The notes: generated from the letters alone by a model not told the origin. Shown: positions 1 through 4,846, numbered from the stretch's first letter. The stretch is DNA of 6,989 nt from an uncultured Clostridium sp. (GCA_900553225.1 USCV01000053.1:1-6989); one strand, 5' to 3'. Numbers and translations: made by a program.

Positions 1-55
1 CAAAAAAATTAGATGTAAATTCATTTATTTACATCTAAAAGTATACATGTAATTT
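1..55. repeat. Left copy of 55-bp direct repeat (possible att site)
   Basis: Bases 1-55 are identical to 6549-6603, after which the two sequences diverge. The copy may extend left of the window. The pair brackets relaxase, replication, partition, toxin-antitoxin and erm genes, which suggests the two ends of an integrated plasmid. Within the repeat lie a 12-bp stem hairpin (9-38) and an overlapping imperfect dyad with 11-bp arms and a 6-bp centre (27-37, 38-43, 44-54; 9 of 11 arm positions match), the geometry of tyrosine-recombinase core sites. The second point is suggestive only, because AT-rich dyads arise easily. Confidence 0.75.
2..38 (-). terminator. Intrinsic terminator downstream of erm
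   Basis: A perfect 12-bp stem (9-20 pairing with 27-38, six-base loop) is followed on the minus strand by a run of seven T (complement of 2-8). It is the first terminator met by a leftward transcript leaving erm. Because it lies in the direct repeat, the same hairpin also ends the MGMT-like gene at the other boundary. Confidence 0.75.
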
Positions 56-146
56 ATGATTTACTTATTACTTTTTTCTGTCAACTTTTTTGTTTACACT
101 ATTGCTAATAATATAGAAATTTGAAATATAGCTACTGATAAAATTC

Positions 147-1061
147 TTATTTTCCATTTTCAAATTTTAATTTTTTTTGGCGCTTAGCTTCAAATTTCCA
201 ATAACCATGATTACGATTTCGATGTTTTTTTTGAATCTTGTTTTGATTGTTTTTCATGTCTTGTTCAGCATTTAATATAATAGCTTTTTTTTCGTTGGAA
301 ACAAATTCAAGAAAAACATCATATAGGTACAGCCATCCATCGTATGAGATTTCAGTAAGCGTTGACTCTAATTTAATTTTTAAAAACTTGCAAATGCGTT
401 TTTGTTGCTCATAAGTAAACAATTTTTTTGTTTTATCTTTGAAAGTATTTCCAGATGCTAAAAATATATATGACAGAAAATTTCTATAGTCTATCGCATC
501 CTCAACATCAGCAGATGTTTTTCTTTGAAAGTGAGCAAAACATATTCGTGCATTTGGCACAGGATAAAAATCTGATGGTTTAAACTCATAAATCAATTCA
601 GCGGAAAACCAAGGTTTGTATAAAAGAGACCTCAAACTTTCGTTATAAAAGGGCTGTCCAGAATACCTGAGAAAAGCCTCATACTGCATTATGAAATATA
701 TATCTTCAGGAGGATTATCGGCTTCAAATACCTTTTTCACAATATCAGCAGTTATGTTAAATGGAATATTTGCACATACTTTATATGGTTCTTTTACTGA
801 TATTTTATATTTTAAAAAATCCATCTCTATTATTTGAACTTTTTTAGATTCTTTATACTTTTCAGATAAAGTTTTCGCTAATTTCGCATCAAACTCTATT
901 GCTATAACTTGCTTGCTTTTTTTTGCAAGTTCAATGGTAATAATTCCTTTTCCAGGACCTATCTCAATTATAATATCGTCGTTACAAATATTACTCTTTG
1001 ATAACAAAGTCGCTACAAGTTGTTTACTATGTAAATAATTTTGCGAATGTTCTATTCCCAT
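147..1061 (-). CDS. erm: Erm-family 23S rRNA adenine N6-methyltransferase (MLS-B resistance)
   Basis: This 304-residue protein belongs to the KsgA/Erm family. Erm enzymes methylate A2058 of 23S rRNA with S-adenosylmethionine and block macrolide, lincosamide and streptogramin B binding. Visible motifs are the N-terminal SQNYL (6-10), SAM motif I EIGPGKG (33-39), the acidic IEFD (55-58) that would hold the SAM ribose, D81 in MDF, the catalytic NIPF (98-101), and PSDFYPVPNA (162-171). Most Erm proteins have about 245-260 residues; the extra length is mainly a Lys/Arg/His/Asn-rich tail after residue 270. The ATG at 1059-1061 has a strong site, AGGAGGT at 1066-1072. It follows the relaxase gene by 59 bp on the same strand but has its own promoter (1115-1143). 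Subclass cannot be assigned by eye; erm(Q)-like is possible. Confidence 0.93.
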   Translation of the reverse strand: MGIEHSQNYLHSKQLVATLLSKSNICNDDIIIEIGPGKGIITIELAKKSKQVIAIEFDAKLAKTLSEKYKESKKVQIIEMDFLKYKISVKEPYKVCANIPFNITADIVKKVFEADNPPEDIYFIMQYEAFLRYSGQPFYNESLRSLLYKPWFSAELIYEFKPSDFYPVPNARICFAHFQRKTSADVEDAIDYRNFLSYIFLASGNTFKDKTKKLFTYEQQKRICKFLKIKLESTLTEISYDGWLYLYDVFLEFVSNEKKAIILNAEQDMKNNQNKIQKKHRNRNHGYWKFEAKRQKKLKFENGK

Positions 1062-1065
1062 AAAT

Positions 1066-1090
1066 ACCTCCTTTACAAATTACTATTTGT
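1066..1090 (-). promoter_or_regulatory. erm ribosome binding site with adjacent small dyad
   Basis: AGGAGGT (minus strand, 1066-1072) sits four bases before the erm ATG and fixes the start. Just upstream, 1075-1090 is a perfect dyad, ACAAAT-4-ATTTGT. The same arms occur with a 2-base spacer in the par promoter (2796-2809). The stem is too AT-rich to be a strong RNA hairpin, so a protein site or chance are both possible. Confidence 0.5.
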
Positions 1091-1114
1091 ACTTAACCAA
1101 AAAGTTTCGAGAAC

Positions 1115-1143
1115 ATTATATCACATTTCTATTTCTCTGTCAT
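1115..1143 (-). promoter_or_regulatory. erm promoter inside the 3' end of the relaxase gene
   Basis: On the minus strand, ATGACA (1138-1143; 5 of 6 to consensus), a 17-bp spacer and TATAAT (1115-1120) preceded by TG (extended -10). Predicted start is near 1108, giving a leader of about 46 nt. That is too short for a leader peptide and the stem-loop cascade used by inducible erm genes such as ermC, so erm is likely expressed without drug induction. Confidence 0.7.
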
Positions 1144-2332
1144 CTTTCTGCATTTCTTCCCTTATATAATCACTATCTTTAATAATTAACTTGTTAGTTC
1201 TTTTATTTTGCTCTATTTCAACTTGATTCTTTCTTTCAATATGCAAAAAGTCTTGTAAATATATTAAATTTTCAATTCTTTCTAACATACTATATAGTTT
1301 TTCCTTTAAAAATTCAATTACTTTCGGTTTTTCTCTTGTTTTAGTTTCTTTTTCATAATCAGACAAAATCTTTTCTTGTACTGGTCTATAAATATAATCA
1401 GTTTCCTTCAAAAAATTAACATCTTCATTTATATAATTATGCTTTTTTACTTCATTTCTAAGCCTTTCTTTAAATATAGACTGCATTTCTTTAACAAAAA
1501 TATAGACTTTTCCTTTATTTTCTTCGTATTTATTCGTTACGAAACTTGTTATATTATAATCTTCTTTAAATTTTTTCAAAGTTTGACCTTTGTCGCTTTC
1601 AAATATAAAATCTCCAGCTTTACAAACATCTTTTATAGTTCCCTTTAAATTGTTGTTTTGCCTAATATATTCTTCTTTAGGGTTATTTTTTCCTATATGC
1701 TTTTCTGCTAATTCTTTATTCTGTTGATCAATCTCAAAAGACCAATCTATTCCTAATTTTTCTTTCAAAAAGAATTGTTTACAATCATATACAAACTTTT
1801 GACTTTTGAAAAAATCATTTTTATCAGTAAAATACCTAGTTACACCTTTCTGTAATACTGTTCCTTTTTTTACTACCTTTACTGCATCATCTTTTTTACA
1901 TTTTCTCCCTTTATCGTCATAGTAATAAGTTCTCATTGCTCTTTTTTCTTCCGTAATAATAGGTTCTTTTAGTTTTTCTCTTTCTGCAAAAATTAAATGG
2001 CAATGCTTATTTATTATTCCTTTTTTATTGTTTTGATGTATAGCACAAGCACACTCTACTTTATACTTTTGTTTGAAATCATTGCACATTTCTTCAGCTG
2101 TTATTTTAGAATCTCGTGGTATTCCTACTATTAATTCTCTAGCTTCACAACACTTTCCTCCAGCTTTTACTTCTTTATGCCTTTCTTGATTTTCTTTTGC
2201 TAATATTCTCCAGAACTCATTGTCAGTTGTATTGTAATAGTCTACTATATTTTCTTGTCTTTTTTTATCTGTTATATAACTTATTCTACCTTTTACATTA
2301 GTTAATTTTCTACTGCTCAAATACCCACTCAT
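1121..2332 (-). CDS. MobA/MobL-type relaxase (plasmid mobilization)
   Basis: This 403-residue protein would nick the transfer origin and pilot the DNA strand during mobilization. The key evidence is the metal-binding histidine motif H99-x10-H110-x-H112 followed by LIFAERE (113-119), and an N-terminal block with GRISYI (15-20), KRQEN (24-28), DYY (31-33), FW (40-41) and EARELIVGIPRD (63-74), as in MobA/MobL relaxases of Gram-positive plasmids. The catalytic tyrosine is probably Y19 or one of Y32/Y33; I cannot decide. The rest is lysine-rich and helical, without a helicase or primase domain. The ATG at 2330-2332 is preferred because AAGGAAGTG stands seven bases before it; an in-frame GTG ten codons upstream has no site. 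The oriT candidate lies 316 bp upstream. Confidence 0.85.
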   Translation of the reverse strand: MSGYLSSRKLTNVKGRISYITDKKRQENIVDYYNTTDNEFWRILAKENQERHKEVKAGGKCCEARELIVGIPRDSKITAEEMCNDFKQKYKVECACAIHQNNKKGIINKHCHLIFAEREKLKEPIITEEKRAMRTYYYDDKGRKCKKDDAVKVVKKGTVLQKGVTRYFTDKNDFFKSQKFVYDCKQFFLKEKLGIDWSFEIDQQNKELAEKHIGKNNPKEEYIRQNNNLKGTIKDVCKAGDFIFESDKGQTLKKFKEDYNITSFVTNKYEENKGKVYIFVKEMQSIFKERLRNEVKKHNYINEDVNFLKETDYIYRPVQEKILSDYEKETKTREKPKVIEFLKEKLYSMLERIENLIYLQDFLHIERKNQVEIEQNKRTNKLIIKDSDYIREEMQKDDREIEM

Positions 2333-2431
2333 AAAATTCACTTCCTTTTTATTTTTTATCACTATTCAAAATTTTTTATAATTTTTCATTATTATTTTCA
2401 ACTAACTTTTTCTTATTTTTTACTACTTAAT

Positions 2432-2465
2432 ATCATAACATACTTTGCTACTTTTGTAAAGTAGC
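2432..2465 (-). promoter_or_regulatory. Relaxase promoter with overlapping operator-like inverted repeat
   Basis: On the minus strand, TTTACA (2455-2460), a 17-bp spacer and TATGAT (2432-2437), each 5 of 6 to consensus. A perfect 8-bp inverted repeat, GCTACTTT-3-AAAGTAGC (2447-2454, 2458-2465), overlaps the -35 and spacer, a good place for autorepression by the relaxase or an accessory protein. The leader from here to the mob ATG is about 90 nt. Confidence 0.55.
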
Positions 2466-2637
2466 GAAAAATCACCCATAGAACATTTACTACGTAAATG
2501 CACTATGGATTTTTCGTTGGGGTACACCCCAAACCCCTATCGCATATTTATATAATAACTATGCTCAATAATAACTATACTTCAGTATAGTTATTACAGG
2601 GGCTATCTCGCCCCTACGAAAAGGTGTAAACCTTTTC
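2465..2637. other. Hairpin cluster in the 521-bp gene-free region (candidate plasmid origin)
   Basis: Five inverted repeats follow one another. (a) 2465-2516: 21 paired bases in three blocks (8+6+7) with a 3-base bulge, an AA/CA internal loop and a TAC apical loop; its tip contains TACTACG, the core of pMV158-type double-strand-origin nick sites. (b) 2517-2532: TTGGGGT-2-ACCCCAA. (c) 2569-2596: 12-bp perfect stem with TTCA loop; its first arm overlaps a direct repeat ATAATAACTAT (2552-2562 and 2568-2578, 16-bp period). (d) 2598-2615: AGGGGC-6-GCCCCT. (e) 2618-2637: GAAAAGGT-4-ACCTTTTC. None has the T-run of a terminator. Such density is typical of oriT, double-strand or single-strand origins; which of these it is cannot be settled from the sequence. 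Confidence 0.6.
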
Positions 2638-2647
2638 TACCCTAGAG

Positions 2648-2683
2648 CTACCGCACTACATTGCTAATATAAAATTAGCAATT
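2648..2683 (-). other. Candidate origin of transfer (oriT)
   Basis: A perfect 9-bp inverted repeat (2661-2669, 2675-2683; 5-base loop) is followed directly on the minus strand by GTAGTGCGGTAGC (complement of 2648-2660). In IncQ/MOBQ-type oriT sites an inverted repeat is followed within about 10 nt by the nick region TAAGTGCG/CCCT; here AGTGCG is conserved at the equivalent distance, 7 of 8 bases matching before the expected nick. Position upstream of, and on the strand of, the relaxase gene fits. The motif comparison is from memory. Confidence 0.5.
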
Positions 2684-2714
2684 CCGTTTGGTTTAAAAGC
2701 CATTCTCTGGAGAT

Positions 2715-2741
2715 GGGTTTATTACGATTTACTCTGGTATT
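2715..2741 (+). repeat. Left arm of 27-bp inverted repeat
   Basis: This 27-bp stretch is the exact reverse complement of 3697-3723; identity stops at both edges. The arms are 955 bp apart and enclose only the par-like gene and the toxin-antitoxin module. Confidence 0.85.
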
Positions 2742-2775
2742 ATATGCTTGTGAAAGGCTTGTATTTTTTATATTG

Positions 2776-2822
2776 TATCACAATACTATTCGTTGACAAA
2801 TCAATTTGTATTGTGATATAGT
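2776..2822 (+). promoter_or_regulatory. Promoter and operator of the par-like gene
   Basis: TTGACA (2793-2798), an 18-bp spacer and TATAGT (2817-2822) with an upstream TG form the promoter. An 11-bp perfect inverted repeat (2776-2786 and 2808-2818) straddles the -35 and overlaps the -10; its left arm is part of a local dyad TATTGT-3-ACAATA (2771-2785). A second dyad, ACAAAT-2-ATTTGT (2796-2809), overlaps the -35. This suggests autorepression, and possibly a centromere site, bound by the downstream helix-turn-helix protein. Confidence 0.6.
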
Positions 2823-2853
2823 GTAGAAAATAAATAACAAAGAGGGTGTTTTT

Positions 2854-3393
2854 TTGGAAGAAAATAAGTATAGTGTAAAAGATTTATGTAATATTTTTAA
2901 TATAAATACAAATACTTTTCCAAGTATAGCAAAAAGATTAAATATAAATACAGAAGAATATTGCTCAACAGAAATAAACGAATTTAATTCGCCTAAAAAA
3001 TATTATAATGAATTAGCATATAAAAAAATCGAAGAATATGCTCTAGCTAAAGAAAAAAACAAAGTTGTTAAAGAAAAAGAAGTTTCTAAATATCTCCAGA
3101 AGATAGAAGATAAAGAAAAAACTATTGAGGATCTACGAAAGCAATTAGATTTTACTCAAAAACTATTAGTTACTGAAAAAGGAGAAAAGCAACAATTACA
3201 ACAACAAATCTTTTTACTTTCTGAAGATAATAAGAAAATAAATGAATTAGAAACAGAGAACAAAACTCTATTAAATACAAATGAATCTTACATAAAAGAA
3301 AATCATAAGCTGGAGGGAGAAAAGAACGAACTACAAAAAGAAATTGAAAGACTGAACAACAGAGGTTTTTTTGCAAGATTATTTAATAAATAA
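2854..3393 (+). CDS. Par-like plasmid protein: N-terminal helix-turn-helix plus long coiled coil (pSK1 Par/DUF536-like)
   Basis: This 179-residue protein starts with a probable DNA-binding helix-turn-helix (about 5-31, YSVKDLCNIFNINTNTFPSI), then a linker. From about 66 to 168 it is an almost unbroken Lys/Glu/Leu-rich coiled coil, ending in a short aromatic tail RGFFARLFNK (170-179). This three-part plan, tail included, is that of DUF536 proteins and the single-protein partition factor Par of staphylococcal pSK1. The likely role is segregational stability through binding of DNA repeats near its promoter. The start is TTG (2854-2856), with AGAGGGTG at 2841-2848; there is no nearby in-frame ATG. 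It lies in the same inverted-repeat-bounded segment as the toxin-antitoxin genes. Assignment rests on architecture rather than clear sequence identity; a replication-accessory role is the alternative. Confidence 0.65.
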   Translation: MEENKYSVKDLCNIFNINTNTFPSIAKRLNINTEEYCSTEINEFNSPKKYYNELAYKKIEEYALAKEKNKVVKEKEVSKYLQKIEDKEKTIEDLRKQLDFTQKLLVTEKGEKQQLQQQIFLLSEDNKKINELETENKTLLNTNESYIKENHKLEGEKNELQKEIERLNNRGFFARLFNK

Positions 3394-3400
3394 ATATCAC

Positions 3401-3429
3401 TTGAAAAATCTTTTTGAATATGGTATAAT
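3401..3429 (+). promoter_or_regulatory. Promoter of the antitoxin RNA
   Basis: TTGAAA (3401-3406), a 17-bp spacer and a perfect TATAAT (3424-3429), starting 8 bp after the par-like stop codon. Predicted start is near 3436. The stretch from the -10 into the transcript is TATAAT-3-AATACCAAA, shared with the small RNA at 4882. Confidence 0.7.
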
Positions 3430-3438
3430 AAGAATACC

Positions 3439-3471
3439 AAAAAAGATAATATGTGAATCCAAGCGTTTCAC
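3439..3471 (+). repeat. Direct repeat copy in the antitoxin RNA
   Basis: AAAAAAGATAATATGT (3439-3454) recurs exactly at 3592-3607. After a short variable stretch, 3458-3471 resembles 3610-3623 at 11 of 14 positions. This is the antitoxin-side recognition segment. Confidence 0.8.
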
Positions 3472-3479
3472 ACAAAAGA

Positions 3480-3509
3480 AAAATAGGAGAGCTGCAACTC
3501 TCCTATTTT
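3480..3509. terminator. Bidirectional terminator between antitoxin RNA and toxin gene
   Basis: A perfect 12-bp stem (3480-3491 with 3498-3509) has a six-base loop; A-rich and T-rich bases at the ends of the stem provide short T-tracts in both directions. It ends the rightward antitoxin RNA and the leftward toxin mRNA, so the two RNAs also overlap here and share complementary hairpins. Confidence 0.8.
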
Positions 3510-3518
3510 CCATTTAGA

Positions 3519-3614
3519 CTAGTTATCGGACTTATCTCTGTCTAGCCATTTGCAGATGTAGTAACCAGCTACTTCTGCTCCGACAGAAATTAAAAAAGAT
3601 AATATGTACTTCAA
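3519..3614 (-). CDS. Small hydrophobic Fst-like toxin peptide (31 aa)
   Basis: The peptide begins MKYILSFLISVGAEVAGYYI and ends CKWLDRDKSDN. A single probable membrane segment (about 4-21, with one Glu at 14) is followed by Lys-Trp-Leu-Asp and a charged tail. That is the layout of Fst/Ldr-type I toxins, which damage membranes when overexpressed; Fst itself likewise ends in a hydrophobic-then-charged LDEEDD tail, but its Pro-x3-Gly motif is missing here. The TTG start (3612-3614) follows GGGAGGTGG (site core 3623-3627) by about eight bases. An in-frame GTG three codons earlier overlaps the ribosome site and is less likely. The promoter is at 3658-3686. Translation is predicted to be blocked by the RNA at 3436-3512. 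Encoded function is inferred from size, context and antisense partner. Confidence 0.72.
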   Translation of the reverse strand: MKYILSFLISVGAEVAGYYICKWLDRDKSDN

Positions 3615-3623
3615 ACGTTCCAC
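3592..3623 (-). repeat. Direct repeat copy over the toxin start region (antitoxin target)
   Basis: 3592-3607 is identical to 3439-3454, and 3610-3623 is a diverged copy of 3458-3471. On the toxin mRNA this interval covers the UUG start (3612-3614), the first codons and the edge of the ribosome-binding site, so pairing with the antitoxin RNA would hide translation initiation. Confidence 0.75.
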
Positions 3624-3657
3624 CTCCCCTCTGTTGTGGAGAGCCGACAACAAATGT

Positions 3658-3686
3658 ATTATAACATTAATGTCGAATTTTAGCAA
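3658..3686 (-). promoter_or_regulatory. Toxin promoter
   Basis: On the minus strand, TTGCTA (3681-3686; 4 of 6), a 17-bp spacer and a perfect TATAAT (3658-3663). Predicted start is near 3651, giving a leader of about 36 nt before the TTG start. Confidence 0.65.
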
Positions 3687-3696
3687 TATTAAATAC

Positions 3697-3723
3697 AATA
3701 CCAGAGTAAATCGTAATAAACCC
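3697..3723 (-). repeat. Right arm of 27-bp inverted repeat
   Basis: Exact reverse complement of 2715-2741. It lies 11 bp outside the -35 of the toxin promoter, so the repeat pair closes the par plus toxin-antitoxin segment. Confidence 0.85.
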
Positions 3724-3753
3724 TGGGGTGTTATATAAATTTTAAAAAGTAGA

Positions 3754-3780
3754 AGAAAAAAAGAGGGGCAAAGCCCCTTT
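3754..3780 (-). terminator. Intrinsic terminator of the rep transcript
   Basis: On the minus strand AGGGGC-3-GCCCCT (3764-3778) is followed by C and seven T (complement of 3756-3763). It ends leftward transcription 135 bp after the rep stop codon and shields the convergent side from the toxin-antitoxin locus. Confidence 0.8.
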
Positions 3781-3850
3781 GGTAGATATTATATTATAGA
3801 TATAGAATAACAAAAATAAAAAATGCGAGTTTTTATTGATATTTATAGTG

Positions 3851-3906
3851 TTTGCGGGTTTTTAACTACATACACTTTGCGGTCACTTTTACATATACTT
3901 TGCGGT
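3851..3906. repeat. Iteron-like TTTGCGG direct repeats
   Basis: TTTGCGG occurs at 3851-3857, 3876-3882 and 3899-3905, spaced 25 and 23 bp, about two helical turns. Around the last two the match is longer: ACATAYACTTTGCGGT at 3868-3883 and 3891-3906 with one difference. They lie within 65 bp of the rep stop codon. Regular spacing suggests binding of a replication or partition protein, though iterons more often lie upstream of rep. Confidence 0.5.
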
Positions 3907-3914
3907 ACTATTTT

Positions 3915-4511
3915 TTATAACATATTTTTTAAATCTTCTATCAATTTTTTTATATCTTCTTTTGATAGTTTTGTTGCTTTCTTTTTTATCTTTGCTAGTT
4001 CTATTTTACTATCTTGACTTAATTCTTCTCCAAATTGTTCTTCATATAATTGACTTGTTGTATAAGCATTTCCTCTACTAAACAAATCTACATTTAATGT
4101 AAATACATTTTTTTTGTTTGGTTTTTGAAATATGTATTTATTTTCTATTAAAAATCTTCTATCTTGATAAAATTTTGTACTTAAACTATAACTTTCAATA
4201 AATGTTTTATCAAAACTAAATTCATTATTCCAATTTACTGTATTTATGATATATGTAAGCATTTTGCTTATTGCTCTATTTTTTTTATTTAGTGAGCAAA
4301 GTCTAGCAAGTTCTTCTGGATTTCCTACATAGAAAGTTCCTTTTTTTCTTTTTGTTTCGGAATTATAGTTAGTTTCAGTAGATAAAATTTCTCCAGTTTG
4401 CTGATTTACCTTTTGTTTAATTTCTGTTATTCCCTTTTTCTCAAAAAGATTTAATTGTTCTTTTTCTTCTTCTGGTAAAGAATTGTATGTTTTGTTTATT
4501 TCTTCATTCAT
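3915..4511 (-). CDS. Plasmid replication initiator, winged-helix RepL-like
   Basis: This 198-residue protein resembles RepL, the initiator of small Gram-positive plasmids such as pIM13 and pE12. Supporting features are QQTGEI (37-42), a predicted helix-turn-helix/winged-helix domain at about 60-150, and the motif TLNVDLFSRGNA (138-149), parallel to the RepL pattern LNPELLMRGD. Flanking segments (1-60 and 160-198) are Lys/Glu-rich. The ATG (4509-4511) has a strong ribosome site, AGGAGG at 4522-4527, ten bases away. The long leader carries an antisense RNA, an attenuator and an RBS-masking hairpin, as expected for a copy-number-limiting initiator. No rolling-circle HUH motif is present, also as in RepL. 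The family call is by motif recall; another winged-helix Rep is possible. Confidence 0.72.
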   Translation of the reverse strand: MNEEINKTYNSLPEEEKEQLNLFEKKGITEIKQKVNQQTGEILSTETNYNSETKRKKGTFYVGNPEELARLCSLNKKNRAISKMLTYIINTVNWNNEFSFDKTFIESYSLSTKFYQDRRFLIENKYIFQKPNKKNVFTLNVDLFSRGNAYTTSQLYEEQFGEELSQDSKIELAKIKKKATKLSKEDIKKLIEDLKNML

Positions 4512-4521
4512 TAGTACTTGT

Positions 4522-4540
4522 CCTCCTTTGGTATAGGAGA
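4522..4540 (-). promoter_or_regulatory. RBS-sequestering hairpin before rep
   Basis: In the rep mRNA, UCUCCU (complement of 4535-4540) can pair with the ribosome-binding site AGGAGG (complement of 4522-4527) across a seven-base loop, giving five Watson-Crick pairs and one G-U. This would lower rep translation and adds a second control layer below the attenuator. Confidence 0.55.
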
Positions 4541-4546
4541 TACAAA

Positions 4547-4573
4547 AAATACTACCCTCTGCAGGTAGTATTT
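4547..4573 (-). terminator. Transcription attenuator in the rep leader
   Basis: A perfect 10-bp stem (4564-4573 with 4547-4556; seven-base loop) whose distal arm runs into a TTTTTT tract on the minus strand (complement of 4544-4549). It stands between the rep promoter and the rep ribosome site, so termination here would prevent rep expression. Its 5' arm carries CUACC, complementary to GGUAG in the loop region of the upstream leader hairpin (4676-4680), a possible antiterminating contact that the antisense RNA would block. Confidence 0.7.
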
Positions 4574-4595
4574 CAAAAATTTCTTTTTAAAATTA

Positions 4596-4624
4596 TTGAC
4601 ACATCTTAATTTTTTCGCTATAAT
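4596..4624 (+). promoter_or_regulatory. Consensus promoter of the copy-control antisense RNA
   Basis: Perfect TTGACA (4596-4601), a 17-bp spacer and perfect TATAAT (4619-4624), opposite in direction to rep. A stronger constitutive promoter than a typical gene needs is the usual case for plasmid countertranscript RNAs. Confidence 0.8.
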
Positions 4625-4630
4625 TGTATT

Positions 4631-4708
4631 AGCGAAAGGCAATTTGAATGGTTATGCCTTTCAGATATGCCGAAGCTACCGTCAATAGCTGAGGCTTTAT
4701 TTTTTTAT
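4631..4708 (+). ncRNA. Countertranscript RNA controlling rep (copy-number control)
   Basis: This predicted RNA of about 78 nt is fully antisense to the rep leader. It has two hairpins: GAAAGGC/GCCTTTC (4634-4640, 4656-4662) and a terminator-like stem GCC-GA-AGCT / AGCT-GA-GGC (4669-4677, 4687-4695) whose tandem G-A mismatches could form sheared pairs, followed by TTTATTTTTTT. Since the leader starts near 4719 and the attenuator is at 4547-4573, the layout is that of pT181/pIP501 attenuation control: RNA pairing with the nascent leader lets the attenuator form and stops rep mRNA. Confidence 0.72.
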
Positions 4709-4725
4709 CTCATTTTTATGATGTC

Positions 4726-4754
4726 ATTATATAATTACAGAAAAGAATTGTCAA
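4726..4754 (-). promoter_or_regulatory. rep promoter
   Basis: On the minus strand, perfect TTGACA (4749-4754), a 17-bp spacer and perfect TATAAT (4726-4731); predicted start near 4719, giving a leader of about 207 nt. The -35 is one arm of a dyad TGTCAA-6-TTGACA (4749-4766), a possible repressor site. Confidence 0.78.
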
Positions 4755-4846
4755 TAAATTTTGACATTTTTTTGCTTTAAACAATAAATTACATTATTTT
4801 ATAAATAAAATCAATTTAAAGACATTCTGGAGCAAATGAGATGTAT

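Larger units (their letters stand above)
3436..3512 (+). ncRNA. Antisense RNA antitoxin of an Fst-like type I module
   Basis: This predicted RNA of about 75 nt runs from the promoter at 3401-3429 into the hairpin at 3480-3509. It shares 16 identical bases (3439-3454 with 3592-3607), followed by 14 bases with 11 matches (3458-3471 with 3610-3623), with the DNA strand opposite the toxin start and ribosome-binding region. The RNA can therefore pair in trans with the toxin mRNA across its UUG start; two of the three mismatches become G-U pairs. Convergent transcription into one terminator plus 5' direct repeats is the arrangement of the pAD1 par (RNA I/RNA II, Fst) locus. Function is inferred. 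Confidence 0.7.

Noticed and set aside
80..85. Minus-strand TTGACA between erm and the left repeat as a promoter.
   Set aside because: No TATAAT-like hexamer at suitable spacing, and it would run straight into the terminator at 2-38.
1376..1648. Plus-strand open frame of 90 codons inside the relaxase gene.
   Set aside because: It is the antisense of the relaxase gene, rich in Phe/Ile/Tyr from AT bias, with no ribosome site or known motif.
2333..2362. Upstream GTG start for the relaxase.
   Set aside because: The ten extra codons contain the ribosome site AAGGAAGTG that serves the ATG at 2330-2332.
2465..2700. CRISPR array or tRNA in the hairpin-rich region.
   Set aside because: The repeats are inverted, short and all different, and no cloverleaf or regular spacer pattern is visible.
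3170..3376. Minus-strand open frame opposite the par coiled coil.
   Set aside because: It is a mirror of the Lys/Glu-rich coding strand, with no ribosome site or homology signs.
3823..4017. Plus-strand open frame overlapping the rep 3' end.
   Set aside because: It lacks a ribosome site, crosses the repeat array and is antisense to rep; its hydrophobic look comes from reverse Lys codons.
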